The notes: generated by a model not told the origin, from the letters alone. A DNA stretch of 17,656 nucleotides from an uncultured Bacilli bacterium (GCA_910586425.1 CAJUHL010000033.1:1-17656), one strand, 5' to 3'. Positions 1 through 8,635 are shown, counted from the first letter of the stretch. Translations and numbers: made by a program.

Positions 1-66
1 TTACATACTATTTATTTTATTGTCTTTATGAACATACATGATTAATTAATATATCCAATTTACTTG

Positions 67-91
67 CAAGCTAATTGTAGCTTGTTTTTTT
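67..91 (+). terminator. Rho-independent terminator of an upstream gene
   Basis: A perfect 7-bp stem (CAAGCTA / TAGCTTG) with an ATTG loop is followed at once by seven T residues. This is the standard shape of an intrinsic terminator reading on the + strand, and it presumably ends a gene lying left of the window. No other convincing signal is seen between here and the insertion sequence at 241. Confidence 0.75.
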
Positions 92-240
92 ATTTGATTA
101 AAATGACAAGAAAAAAAGTTTTACATACAAAACATTCTAAATTATAAAAAATTATTAATTAGACTAAAGAGAATAAATATAGTTTTAATAAAATCTTGAT
201 TTTATAGGTCGATTTTAGTATTTTTAAATGTTATAATTAT

Positions 241-265
241 CGCTAAGTTCAACAAAAAAGGTGAT
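241..265 (+). repeat. Terminal inverted repeat of the IS1595-type element, left end
   Basis: This 25-base end is identical to the reverse complement of 1423-1447. It begins CGCTAAGTTCAAC and ends GGTGAT. It lies just past the transposase's ancestral stop codon. Confidence 0.92.
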
Positions 266-1363
266 TTAAGAAATAGGATTAGAAAAAATCCCATATTGAA
301 ATTCACCATAAGCTTGAAATAAAGATATAGGCATTTCAAAAGAAGAAATATTTTTATTAGTAAAAGTGATGATACCTTTCATTGCTTTTAAATAAGAATT
401 GGTCGAACGCGCTGTATCTTTAACTTTATACTTCAATTGTTTACAAAATATAAACCAATTTAAATAGCTTTGTAAATGTCTTGTAGATACACCATGTTTT
501 TTACTTAAGATCCCTTTAAATTCCCCTTATAATTGACATAAGCTTCCTAAACTATTTCCTTTGTTGGTTGTATATCTTTTTCCTACTGGTATAACAGGAA
601 TTGGGTCTAAATGCATTTCATTTTCTTTGGCAAAATTTAAAATGCTAGTCTTACTATCTGAAATAATTGTTGATCCTTTTTGATATTGTGTTTTAAATTT
701 GTTGTAATACTCTTTTGATTCTACTCCTAAGCCTGCTATCTTGAATAACATATTATCACTTTCATCCACAGATGTTACTATACATATTTTATGATGACTT
801 AATCCTCTTAATTTTTCACTCCCTGTTGGATAAGAGAGTTTTGTCCCTCTTCTTTTGCTCATTCTCGGCATTTTATTCGGTTTTTTCCCTTTTAAATTGA
901 TTTTAACATAAATGCTATCTAATTCTATTTCACCAGATAACTTCACATTTTCAACTTGTTCTTGAATGGCTTTATACAATTTATGTCTCATATTATAGCA
1001 GGTTGTTTTCGTTCTTCTAATTACTATTGCTTCCTGGGCTAAAGTCATCCCAGCTATTTCACATCCAATAAAATCTCTCCAAATGAAATAGTTACTTTTC
1101 GTATGATAGAACATTGTTTTTGTAGTATCAGAAAATGTTTTATGACATTCTTTACAGATGTATTTTTGTCTATGTTTCTTATTCGTTCCATTCTTAACGA
1201 TATGTCTAGAACAGCAATATGGACATTTTTCTATATTCTTTTCTAGATTCTCATTATTTGTTGTTTCTTCATTTATTTTATCATTTACCAACTTATTGAT
1301 TATTGATTTTATATATTCTAACTCAACTGGTGCTAGATTCTTTATATATTTATCTGTTATCAT
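266..1363 (-). pseudogene. IS1595/ISXO2-like transposase, interrupted by a stop codon
   Basis: This would be a DDE-type transposase acting on the 25-bp ends of its own element. The first 278 residues read from 1363 to an in-frame TAA at 527-529. The same frame then continues without another stop to a TAA at 266-268, giving a full length of about 365 residues. An N-terminal zinc ribbon is visible (C47-x2-C50 and C70-x2-C73), followed by acidic residues D149 (ELDS) and D236 (ISDSK) of the ISXO2-like domain. The downstream half keeps the typical block GVSTRHLQSYLNWF. The Asn and His that usually precede that block are not recognisable, and the stop codon sits exactly there, so a small deletion plus nonsense is likely. 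The start ATG has an AAGGT-type ribosome site. Confidence 0.85.
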
Positions 1364-1422
1364 TCTACAATACCTTCTTTCATCTATATTGTACTTTATA
1401 GTGTAACATTATTTATGTTTCT

Positions 1423-1447
1423 ATCACCTTTTTTGTTGAACTTAGCG
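1423..1447 (-). repeat. Terminal inverted repeat of the IS1595-type element, right end
   Basis: This end is identical over 25 bases to the left end when read in reverse complement. It lies upstream of the transposase start and directly abuts the target duplication TTAATTAT. Confidence 0.92.
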
Positions 1448-2454
1448 TTAATTATTAAGAATTAGATGCTGTTTTATTCTTTTAGTGATAAAGTATATTT
1501 TTATTAGTATTAAAAGGAGTATTATATTTTGATTTTTAAAGGAGATATTAAATTGAGTAAAGAGGTTTTAATTATTATAGGAAATGGATTTGACGTGTTT
1601 CATGGGTTGCCAATAAAATAATCGATTTTTATCGCTTTATCAAATTTAATTATCCCGAGTTTTTTTGGAAGAAAACGAAGGACTATACCCTCAGATTGAT
1701 GAAGATATTTTTTGGAATGATTTTGAAACTAATATATCTTATGTTGATAGTTATTATGTTCAAGAAGTATTTAGTACGGGAAGGTTTTCAATTTATTATG
1801 ATTCAGAAACAAAAGAAGAATATAACAAATATACAATTGCTAAACTTAACGAAGAACGAAACAAAATAATTTTTTTGTTTAATCAATGGTTAAATTCTAT
1901 CGATATATTAAAATGTTGGTATTCTAATGTATATTACAATATCTTTTCATATGAGAAAGCGATAAGGGATGAAGAATTATATCTACACTCTAGCACCAAT
2001 TTTTTAAAAGTGAAAAAGATATTTCCAAACTGCAAAATTATAAATTTTAATTTTATTAACATTGAATTAATTTATGGCGTTAATAAATCGAAATTAATTT
2101 ATATTCATAATAGAATAAATGATAAAGAACTTATATTTGGATGTTCAAAAGAAGCCTATGAGTATTACAAAGAATTTGGGTATGGTTTTTATGAAAATGA
2201 AGAAGATAGAAAAAACGATTACCATCATTCGCAAGAAGCCGTAAACCATTTTCTAGAAAAAACTATTAAACCATGCAAAAAAAAATCATTAGTGAAAAGC
2301 TTCAGCCTTATTTAAATAGCATTAATAGTTTTGAATTTATTTTTGTTATGGGGCATTCACTTAATCAAAATGATTTGGAATACTTTATATATATTGCTTC
2401 AAGATATAAAACTGCAAAGTGAATTTTTTCTTATTATGGCTTTAGCCAGTTGAA

Positions 2455-2479
2455 CTTGAACATACAGTGCATGTTCAAG
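2455..2479 (+). repeat. Left-end hairpin of the IS200-type element
   Basis: A 9-bp perfect stem (CTTGAACAT / ATGTTCAAG) encloses a 7-base loop. Its place about 16 bases inside the left boundary fits the structured end bound by Y1 (HUH) transposases. A second hairpin follows at 2492-2510 (CCACCTGC / GCGGGTGG, with one G-T pair) in the tnpA leader. Confidence 0.7.
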
Positions 2480-2491
2480 GGAAACAAAAAA

Positions 2492-2510
2492 CCACCTGCT
2501 ATGCGGGTGG
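2492..2510 (+). repeat. Leader hairpin upstream of tnpA
   Basis: The stem CCACCTGC / GCGGGTGG, with one wobble pair and a TAT loop, lies about 40 bases before the tnpA start. IS200 elements are known for structured leaders that limit transposase expression, and this hairpin may have that role. No Shine-Dalgarno sequence is evident next to the tnpA ATG. Confidence 0.5.
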
Positions 2511-2552
2511 GAAATAAAAGTTATACAAAAAAACACTTATCCGTTATAATAA

Positions 2553-3014
2553 ATGGCTAACAAAACAAACTCATTAGCCCACACAACATGGCTATGCAAA
2601 TATCACATTGTGTTCATACCCAAGTATAGACGAAAAAAAATATATAGTCAAGTAAGAAAAGATTTAAAAGAGATAATAAAGCAATTATGTAAGTATAAAG
2701 GAGTAGAGATACTAGAAGGGCATATGATGGTAGATCATGTGCATTTTTTGGTAAGTATTCCGCCAAAGATAAGTGTGTCAAGTTTCATGGAATATTTGAA
2801 AGGGAAGTCTGCCTTGATGATATTTGACAAACATGCAAACTTGAAATACAAATATGGGAATAGACATTTTTGGGCAGAAGGATATTATGTTTCAACAGTA
2901 GGATTGAATGAAGCAACGATAAGGAAGTACATACAAGATCAAGAGAAGCATGATATCGCAGTGGACAAACTAAGTGTGAAAGAGTATGAAGACCCTTTTA
3001 AGGGTCAGCGCTAG
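2553..3014 (+). CDS. tnpA: IS200/IS605-family transposase TnpA (Y1 HUH type)
   Basis: TnpA is a small single-strand transposase that cuts and rejoins the hairpin-bearing ends of its element through a tyrosine-DNA bond. The protein has 153 residues, the normal length. The HUH metal motif is H62-V-H64, within MVDHVHFLV. The catalytic tyrosine is Y126 in RKYIQDQ, giving the usual Y-x3-Q spacing with Q130. The opening WLCKYHIVFIPKYRRK and the block GNRHFWAEGYYVSTVG are typical of the IS200 branch common in Gram-positive bacteria. The frame is intact, so this copy may be active. The ATG lacks a clear ribosome site, consistent with weak, structure-limited translation. The last codons overlap the first of several downstream hairpins. 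Confidence 0.95.
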   Translation: MANKTNSLAHTTWLCKYHIVFIPKYRRKKIYSQVRKDLKEIIKQLCKYKGVEILEGHMMVDHVHFLVSIPPKISVSSFMEYLKGKSALMIFDKHANLKYKYGNRHFWAEGYYVSTVGLNEATIRKYIQDQEKHDIAVDKLSVKEYEDPFKGQR

Positions 3015-3127
3015 AGTGATACGAATACTCCTTTAGGAGTAGCAAAAGAGACAAAGACAATAGAGGCTTGAACAAAGTAAAAGCCAGCGTCTTTAGGCGC
3101 TGGTCGGTATAAAAGCCTTATAGGCTT
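2991..3127 (+). other. Hairpin series with shared TTTA loops in the 3' part of the IS200-type element
   Basis: Four stem-loops follow one another. They are GACCCT-TTTA-AGGGTC (2991-3006, overlapping the end of tnpA), TACTCC-TTTA-GGAGTA (3026-3041), an 8-bp stem CCAGCGTC / GGCGCTGG with a TTTA loop and one wobble pair (3084-3103), and AAGCC / GGCTT with a TTATA loop (3113-3127). A further small one, TGGC-TTTA-GCCA, sits at the left boundary (2437-2448). The stems differ but the loop is kept, which suggests a structured RNA or protein-binding DNA hairpins rather than chance. The series could be a small RNA, a terminator cluster or part of the transposition end; the sequence alone does not decide. 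Confidence 0.5.
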
Positions 3128-3133
3128 AGTGCA

Positions 3134-3156
3134 AACCACCATTTTGAAGGGTGGTT
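3134..3156 (+). repeat. Right-end hairpin of the IS200-type element
   Basis: A 7-bp perfect stem (AACCACC / GGTGGTT) has a 9-base loop and ends within three bases of the presumed right boundary TTATG. Its position matches the right-end hairpin recognised by IS200/IS605 transposases. Confidence 0.65.
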
Positions 3157-3400
3157 ATGATTATACAGAAACAGATAAAAAGAATATTTTAAGTTTTGTT
3201 AATAAAAATAACATTAATAATTACCTTATAGATACTATGTTGAATGTGTTAAATTATCTTATAACTATTTATAAATGATATTTTTAAAAATTTAACGGAT
3301 TATCTCTTGAAAGAAGTAATGAAAATTAATAACGTTTTTGATAAAATTTTGAGATCTTACAGTAAAATTTGTTTGAACAGTAGAAAAAAATAGCAAAAAG

Positions 3401-3458
3401 TGATATAATTTTATATAAAATGCAGTTATTTGAAAAACCAAAATTTTTAAATGGGAGG
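3401..3458 (+). promoter_or_regulatory. Probable promoter and ribosome site of the GHKL/Z1 restriction operon
   Basis: An extended -10 box, TG-A-TATAAT, lies at 3401-3409. The hexamer 17 bases upstream is poor (TAGAAA), which the extended -10 could offset. The ribosome site GGGAGG is at 3453-3458. No other promoter of comparable quality was noticed before any of the next four genes, so the five genes probably share this one. Confidence 0.5.
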
Positions 3459-3462
3459 TTAA

Positions 3463-4947
3463 ATGGTAATGTCAAAAAGAGTACTTAATAATCCATCTCC
3501 AAATGTGTTAATGAATTCAATGAGATCAATTGGTTATAGTTTTAAAACAGCTGTTGCTGACATTATTGATAATTCAATTTCGGCGCATGCATCTAAGGTT
3601 AAAATATATACTCCAATTAATGATGATTTATACATTGCATTCTTTGATAACGGAGAAGGAATGGATCGTGATAATCTATTAAATGCAATGAAATACGGTT
3701 CTAATAGGGATTCATATTGTGAAAATGATTTAGGTAGATTTGGATTAGGGCTTAAATCCGCTTCACTTTCGCAATGTAAAAAATTAACAGTTGTTTCTAA
3801 AAAGGAAGGAAAATTATCTGCTTTTTGCTGGGATTTAGATTGTGTCTTGGATTCTAAAAAATGGGAGTGTCTTGAACTTGATTTTGATGAAATTAATTTA
3901 TTACCTAGAATAGATGTTTTGAAGGAAGCAAGTCAAGGAACTTTAGTAGTGTGGCAAAATTTCGATATAATCTATAAAAAATCAAACGGTCATATTAGAG
4001 AAACAATATCTGAAGAAGTGGAAGAAACAGAAAAACATCTTTCACTAGTTTTTCATAGATTTATAAACCGAACATTTAATCAATTAAAAATATATATAAA
4101 TGATTATGAAATTATTGGTTTAGATCCATTTTTAGAAGATAATCCAAAAACGGATTCACAAAAACCTAGTATAATTAAATGTGATGGTGCTGATATAAAA
4201 ATTCAGCAATTTATACTTCCACATATGACTGATTTATCTAATAGTGATATAGACAAACTTGGCGGAGATGATATGCTAAGAAGTGGACAAGGATTTTATA
4301 TTTATAGATATGATAGATTAATTATTTATGGAACTTGGTTTAGGCTAGCATCTAGTAACTTAAATTCTGAATTTTTTAAATATGGAAGAATTAAAGTAGA
4401 CATTCCAAATGTTTTAGACAATATGTGGGATATAGATATAAAGAAGCAAAATGCAACCATCCCTAAACAAGTTTTGGCAAGTTTAAAAAAAGCAGTTAGT
4501 AATGTTCGTGGCAAATCAAAAGATAAAAGTGCTAAAAGAGCAAAATTGAAACTAGAAAAAGATGATAGCAAAATTTGGAATAAGAATTTAAATAGAGATG
4601 ATAAAGAGGTATTTTTTATAAATTGCGATTCTAAATTTGTTAAAAATTTTATTGATGGATTTGAAGATGCTGATAAAGCTAAAATAATAAGATTTTTAGA
4701 AGCATTATCTTGCTCTGTTCCATATGATGATATTTATAACTCAATGTGTAATAGAGCATTAGAACAAAAGATAACTGATAATGGACTTGAATCAATTATA
4801 TTAGAAGGAATTAATCAGTTTAATTATTTGAAAAAATTACTTCAACTTTCAAATGATAAAATCTTTGAAATCTTAAAAACATATGAACCATTTAATAATG
4901 AAGAAATATTTGGTTCAGTAAAGGAGAGAATCGATAATGCAAGATAG
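3463..4947 (+). CDS. MutL/MORC-like GHKL ATPase of a predicted restriction-modification system
   Basis: This 494-residue protein is a GHKL-fold (Hsp90/MutL/MORC) ATPase. Such proteins dimerise and clamp on DNA when ATP binds. The ATP site is clear: N-box VADIIDNSISA (D33, D36, N37), G1 box DNGEGM (D62-M67), G2 box GRFGLGLKS (G91-K98) and a later GTLVVW strand. A second S5-like domain follows, with WDIDIKKQNATIP; K327/K328 are candidates for the lysine that reaches the ATP phosphate. A basic linker near 345-365 and an unassigned C-terminal region complete it. The usual catalytic Glu of the N-box is Asp33. The ATG at 3463 is 4 bases after GGGAGG, and a second ATG at 3469 is better spaced, so the start may be two codons later. 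The stop overlaps the next start by 11 bases. Confidence 0.88.
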   Translation: MVMSKRVLNNPSPNVLMNSMRSIGYSFKTAVADIIDNSISAHASKVKIYTPINDDLYIAFFDNGEGMDRDNLLNAMKYGSNRDSYCENDLGRFGLGLKSASLSQCKKLTVVSKKEGKLSAFCWDLDCVLDSKKWECLELDFDEINLLPRIDVLKEASQGTLVVWQNFDIIYKKSNGHIRETISEEVEETEKHLSLVFHRFINRTFNQLKIYINDYEIIGLDPFLEDNPKTDSQKPSIIKCDGADIKIQQFILPHMTDLSNSDIDKLGGDDMLRSGQGFYIYRYDRLIIYGTWFRLASSNLNSEFFKYGRIKVDIPNVLDNMWDIDIKKQNATIPKQVLASLKKAVSNVRGKSKDKSAKRAKLKLEKDDSKIWNKNLNRDDKEVFFINCDSKFVKNFIDGFEDADKAKIIRFLEALSCSVPYDDIYNSMCNRALEQKITDNGLESIILEGINQFNYLKKLLQLSNDKIFEILKTYEPFNNEEIFGSVKERIDNAR

Positions 4948-7714
4948 AAATATTATTTATAAAATGTATCTAAATGATTTTGATTCTTTCAAAACGGCTC
5001 AAGAATATAAAAATCCCAATTTTATCATATCAGAAGCATCTATAAAGGAATCAATAGAAGCAACAAAAACTAGGTTTGATTTTATGCCGGAAGTAGTATT
5101 AAAGAATGGTGAAGAGAAGTATGTTATTAATAAAATAAAGTCTATTTATTCTATTTATCAAGAAGAAGGGGATGTAATTCTTGGAGATTATAATCACAAT
5201 TATGATTGGTATAAAGATTTTTTAGATTCAAGTGATGTTAAAACGTATCACTGGGATAGATATAAAAATTATTTAGATACCCATAAACATTTTCCAAAAG
5301 AAATTATTAAAGTGTTAGAGCAAAAAACTTTGTTTAGCTTAATGTCATATTTAGGTAATCCTAATGAGGAACCATCATTTTCAATAAGAGGATTGGTAGT
5401 TGGTGATGTTCAATCAGGGAAGACATCAAACTATTTAGGGCTAGTTGCCAAGGCTGCTGATGTGGGATATAAAGTCATATTTATTTTAACTGGAACAATT
5501 GAAAGTTTAAGAAAGCAAACACAACAGCGTGTAGAAGAGGGGTTTATTGGTTGGGACAGCTTTAATGGTGTTCCTGTTGGTGTAGGAAGAGGAGACCCAA
5601 CACCTAAAGCTTTTACAAGCAGAGGCAAAGATTTTGTTGGAGCTGACAATCAAAATACTACATATAAATTAAGTAATTATTCATCAGAACCAATGATTTT
5701 TGTTTTAAAAAAGAACGTTTCAGTACTAAAAAAGGTTTATTCATCTCTTAGAACAATAAATACCACGGCTGTACAAAATAAGATTAATTATCCAGCTTTA
5801 GTTATAGATGATGAGGCGGATAATGCATCAATTAATACTAATAAGCCAGAACATGATCCAACTAAAATTAATATATACATTAGAAAACTTCTATCATTAT
5901 TTACTAGAAGTAGTTATGTAGGTTTTACAGCTACTCCATTTGCTAATGTTTTTATTAGTTATGATAAAGAAGATGAAATGCTAAAAGATGATTTATTTCC
6001 AAGAGATTTTATTTATGCTTTAAAGTCACCTACTAATTATTGTGGAGCAAAGAAATATTTTGTTGAACAAAATAATAACATTCAATTCATTGATGATGCA
6101 GATGAAGAATTATTTCCTATGAAGCATAAAAAGGAATGGGATGGAAATAGATTATTTAATTCTTTATATGAATCTGTCCGCACTTTCCTTCTATCAAATG
6201 CTATTAGAGATATTAGAGATATTGATAAAAATACTCATCGCTCTATGCTTATTAATATGTCTCGTTTTACCAAAGTTCAATCAACTATAAGAGATATTGT
6301 TCAAGAGTATTTCGATGAGATTAAAAGAGCAGTTAAACAAACGCATAAATTATCAATGAGTTTGGCTTTGACAAATCCGTTAATAAAGGAATTAAAGAAT
6401 ACTTATGAAAAGCAATTTGCTTATTTGGAAGAGGAAAGCGGAAGTACATGGAGTAAAGTTTTTGAATGTCTATATGATTCAATTTCAAAAATAAAGATTG
6501 TTGTAGTTAACTCAGCAAAGAATTCTTCTAAACTTAATTATGATGAAACCAAAGAAGGATTAAGAGTAATAGCCGTTGGAGGCCTTGCTTTGTCAAGAGG
6601 CCTTACTCTAGAAGGTTTAATGACAAGTTATTTCTATAGGAATACTTCAACATTTGACGTTTTAATGCAAATGGGTAGATGGTTTGGATATAGGGATGGA
6701 TATGCTGATCTTTGTAAGATTTGGCTCACAAGAACATCGTATAGTTATTATAAATATATTTACTTATCCACTGAAGCATTGAAAAACGATATTAAAACTA
6801 TGGGCGAAGAAAAAAGAAAGCCTGAGGATTTTGGTATTCGTGTTATGAACGATTCAATTGATTTAGGTATAACTGCAGCTAACAAAATGAGAAATACATC
6901 ACGAAAAGTTATACGGAAATCATTCTATGGAAGTTTATTTGAAACTCCATATATTACTAGAGATTTAGATAATGTTGGTAAAAATATATTAAACACTTTA
7001 AAATTTTTGGATAAAATTAATAAAACTCAAAGAAATATTAATGTTAAGCAACATCCATATTTCAATAATATCAGTTATGAATATGTTAAGGATTTGATAG
7101 AATCTTTAATTATTCCAAGTGAATGTGATACCTATTTTGATAAAAAACAAATATTAACTTTCATCAAAAAGAATAAAGCAGATTTAACTAAATTTGATGT
7201 TTTGGTAATCGGAGGCCAACCTAAAATAGATGGCGATGACAATCCATATAGATTTAAATATGACAAACTTGATATTAATATTCCCCTTGTAGGAAGAAAG
7301 TTTGATGTTAGAGATGGAAATATAAGAATGAGTAAAAATAGATTAAGATTAGGCGGATCTGCCGATACAAGCTATGGACTTGATAATTCACAAATTCCAT
7401 TAACTCATTCAAAAGCTCAAGACTACTTAATTGAAGGAAGGAATCCACTTTTAATTATTTATTTTATTAGACCATCTTTTCCAAAAGAATTAGATGAAGA
7501 AGATTTTGTTTCTGATAAGGATACGGGAGAAGACCTTGCTGATATGATGAAGCTACGTAAAGAGTTGGGAACCTTAAAATATCAGTATATTGTAGGTTAT
7601 GCACTTGGTATTCCTCAAAAAACAGGTGCTTCATTTGAAACAATTATGTATACAGTTAATAAAACAGTTAATTACTTTGACAAAGACCATGAAAATGAAT
7701 CTGAGGAGGTATAA
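4937..7714 (+). CDS. Z1-domain superfamily-2-like ATPase/helicase
   Basis: This 925-residue protein is an SF2-type nucleic-acid motor carrying the Z1 domain, which is typical of GHKL-linked restriction systems. The motor motifs appear in order: Walker A GDVQSGKT (156-163), Walker B IDDEAD (D291-D295), motif III-like TATPFAN (331-337), GGLALSRGLT (548-557) and the arginine-finger region MGRWFGYR (R581). The N-terminal 150 residues have no recognised domain, and the last 300 (with VIGGQPKIDGDD and RLGGSADTSYG) belong to no family I can name beyond Z1. Its start lies inside the end of the GHKL gene and uses AAAGGAG, so the two are translationally coupled. It presumably translocates on or remodels foreign DNA for the nuclease encoded next. 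Confidence 0.9.
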   Translation: MQDRNIIYKMYLNDFDSFKTAQEYKNPNFIISEASIKESIEATKTRFDFMPEVVLKNGEEKYVINKIKSIYSIYQEEGDVILGDYNHNYDWYKDFLDSSDVKTYHWDRYKNYLDTHKHFPKEIIKVLEQKTLFSLMSYLGNPNEEPSFSIRGLVVGDVQSGKTSNYLGLVAKAADVGYKVIFILTGTIESLRKQTQQRVEEGFIGWDSFNGVPVGVGRGDPTPKAFTSRGKDFVGADNQNTTYKLSNYSSEPMIFVLKKNVSVLKKVYSSLRTINTTAVQNKINYPALVIDDEADNASINTNKPEHDPTKINIYIRKLLSLFTRSSYVGFTATPFANVFISYDKEDEMLKDDLFPRDFIYALKSPTNYCGAKKYFVEQNNNIQFIDDADEELFPMKHKKEWDGNRLFNSLYESVRTFLLSNAIRDIRDIDKNTHRSMLINMSRFTKVQSTIRDIVQEYFDEIKRAVKQTHKLSMSLALTNPLIKELKNTYEKQFAYLEEESGSTWSKVFECLYDSISKIKIVVVNSAKNSSKLNYDETKEGLRVIAVGGLALSRGLTLEGLMTSYFYRNTSTFDVLMQMGRWFGYRDGYADLCKIWLTRTSYSYYKYIYLSTEALKNDIKTMGEEKRKPEDFGIRVMNDSIDLGITAANKMRNTSRKVIRKSFYGSLFETPYITRDLDNVGKNILNTLKFLDKINKTQRNINVKQHPYFNNISYEYVKDLIESLIIPSECDTYFDKKQILTFIKKNKADLTKFDVLVIGGQPKIDGDDNPYRFKYDKLDINIPLVGRKFDVRDGNIRMSKNRLRLGGSADTSYGLDNSQIPLTHSKAQDYLIEGRNPLLIIYFIRPSFPKELDEEDFVSDKDTGEDLADMMKLRKELGTLKYQYIVGYALGIPQKTGASFETIMYTVNKTVNYFDKDHENESEEV

Positions 7715-7717
7715 CAT

Positions 7718-8632
7718 ATGAAATTCGATGATATAAAAGAAAAATTAGAAAAAATTGAATACCCTTCTCGATATGTTAGAGTTAGTGTTATTCATCCTCT
7801 TGAATTATATTTAGGAAAGAATGAAAAAGGTTTTTTGACTCTTAGATTTAATGGTGATTTTACTCCTACAAAAGTTTTAGGTACTAATTTGATTGAGGTT
7901 AAACAAGTAAAAACATCAAATTATAATTCTATATTATTTTCATTTTTATCTGAAGATAATTTTACTCTATTTTATCATTTTTGCGAGGATATGATCACAG
8001 AAACAGAAAGTTATCAAGGAAACGAAGGGTATATAGAAATAATTAATAGATATAATCAATGGAAAAAGATGTTTACGGGAAATAATAAGGTATTAACAGA
8101 AAATGAAGTTTTAGGATTATTAGGCGAACTATTATTCCTAAAGAATACTGCTATACCTACATATGGTGCTACTGATGGATTAAATAGTTGGAGTGGTCCG
8201 GAGCCGACTCATAAAGATTTCTCTTATAAATCTAATTGGTATGAAATAAAATCAATTAATACATTTAAAAAAACAGTAACAATTACCTCTTTAGAACAAT
8301 TAGATAGCGAGCTTGAAGGGCACTTAGTAGTATATACTTTCGAGAAAATGAGTCCGAGTTTTGCTGGAGTATCATTAAATAAACTAGTATCAGAAATTTT
8401 AAGAGATTTATCTTTTGATATTGATAAGGATATATTTATTGCTAAACTCAAACAAGTAGGATACTCATATAATGAGATTTATGATAACTATGTATTTAAT
8501 TTAATAAAAAAAGAGTCTTACTTAATTAATAATGAATTTCCAAGAATTAAAGCAGATGATTTACAAAAAGGAATTACAAAGGTTCAATACGAAGTGTTGC
8601 TTTCGCTTATTGAGAAGAATAAGGAGAATTAA
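7718..8632 (+). CDS. PD-(D/E)XK nuclease of the DUF4420 type
   Basis: This 304-residue protein matches the PD-(D/E)XK motif family (DUF4420) that regularly follows Z1 genes. The expected active-site layout is present: E137 in the helix GLLGELLFLKN, D167 in HKDFSYK, then E176-I-K178 on the next strand (WYEIKSI). All three acidic and lysine positions are intact, so DNA cleavage activity is likely. It is the best candidate for the restriction nuclease of the operon. Only three bases separate it from the Z1 stop, with GAGGAGG inside the end of the Z1 gene as ribosome site. The C-terminal 100 residues have no recognised domain. Confidence 0.85.
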   Translation: MKFDDIKEKLEKIEYPSRYVRVSVIHPLELYLGKNEKGFLTLRFNGDFTPTKVLGTNLIEVKQVKTSNYNSILFSFLSEDNFTLFYHFCEDMITETESYQGNEGYIEIINRYNQWKKMFTGNNKVLTENEVLGLLGELLFLKNTAIPTYGATDGLNSWSGPEPTHKDFSYKSNWYEIKSINTFKKTVTITSLEQLDSELEGHLVVYTFEKMSPSFAGVSLNKLVSEILRDLSFDIDKDIFIAKLKQVGYSYNEIYDNYVFNLIKKESYLINNEFPRIKADDLQKGITKVQYEVLLSLIEKNKEN

Positions 8633-8635
8633 TAT

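Larger units (their letters stand above)
241..1447 (-). mobile_element. IS1595-family (ISXO2-like) insertion sequence, probably dead
   Basis: The element is 1207 bp and is bounded by perfect 25-bp inverted repeats at 241-265 and 1423-1447, which begin CGCTAAGTTCAAC. The outside flanks are ATAATTAT (233-240) and TTAATTAT (1448-1455). They match in 7 of 8 positions, which suits the 8-bp target duplication known for the IS1595 family. Almost the whole interior is one transposase frame on the - strand. That frame carries an internal stop codon, so this copy looks unable to move by itself. The near-perfect ends and duplication suggest a fairly recent insertion, placed about 100 bp upstream of the AbiH-type gene remnant. 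Confidence 0.9.
2439..3159 (+). mobile_element. IS200/IS605-type insertion sequence carrying tnpA only
   Basis: About 720 bp lie inside the AbiH remnant. TTATG stands just before the left boundary (2434-2438) and again as the last bases of the right end (3155-3159), so the exact cut could be anywhere within those five bases. As expected for this family there are no inverted ends. Instead there are subterminal hairpins, one near the left end (2455-2479) and one at the right end (3134-3156). The only gene is the single-strand transposase tnpA; no tnpB is present. Deleting the interval joins the flanking AbiH sequence as TAT TAT GAT TAT ACA, a plausible intact reading. The element appears complete. 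Confidence 0.85.
1553..3278 (+). pseudogene. abiH: AbiH-family abortive infection gene, decayed and split by an IS200-type element
   Basis: AbiH proteins are phage-resistance factors whose biochemical action is not established. A TTG start at 1553 follows a good AAAGGAG site and opens with IIIGNGFDVFHGLP, the family's N-terminal signature. The reading then breaks near 1620, after PIK, where one base appears lost. It breaks again in a run of seven T at 1660-1666. A long piece follows (1665-2315) with FWNDFETN and a central FNFINIELIYG / IHNRI region. A third frame change lies in the A-run near 2276. After it comes VMGHSLNQNDLEYF, then a Trp-to-stop TGA at 2420. The IS200-type element splits the gene after TTATTATG, and the C-terminal piece DYTETDKKNILSF resumes at 3159 and ends at 3278. 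Removing the element restores a sensible codon join. The gene is dead. Confidence 0.85.

Noticed and set aside
1158..1406. Open frame of 82 codons on the + strand
   Set aside because: It runs antisense to the start of the IS1595-type transposase, has no ribosome site and shows only the hydrophobic bias of an antisense reading.
3280..3291. ATTTTTAAAAAT palindrome as terminator of the AbiH remnant
   Set aside because: The stem has no G or C pair and no clear loop. Such AT palindromes are expected by chance in DNA this AT-rich.
3373..3378. TTGAAC as -35 box of the restriction operon
   Set aside because: It lies 25 bases from the TATAAT at 3404-3409, too far for a normal spacer. An extended -10 promoter explains the site better.
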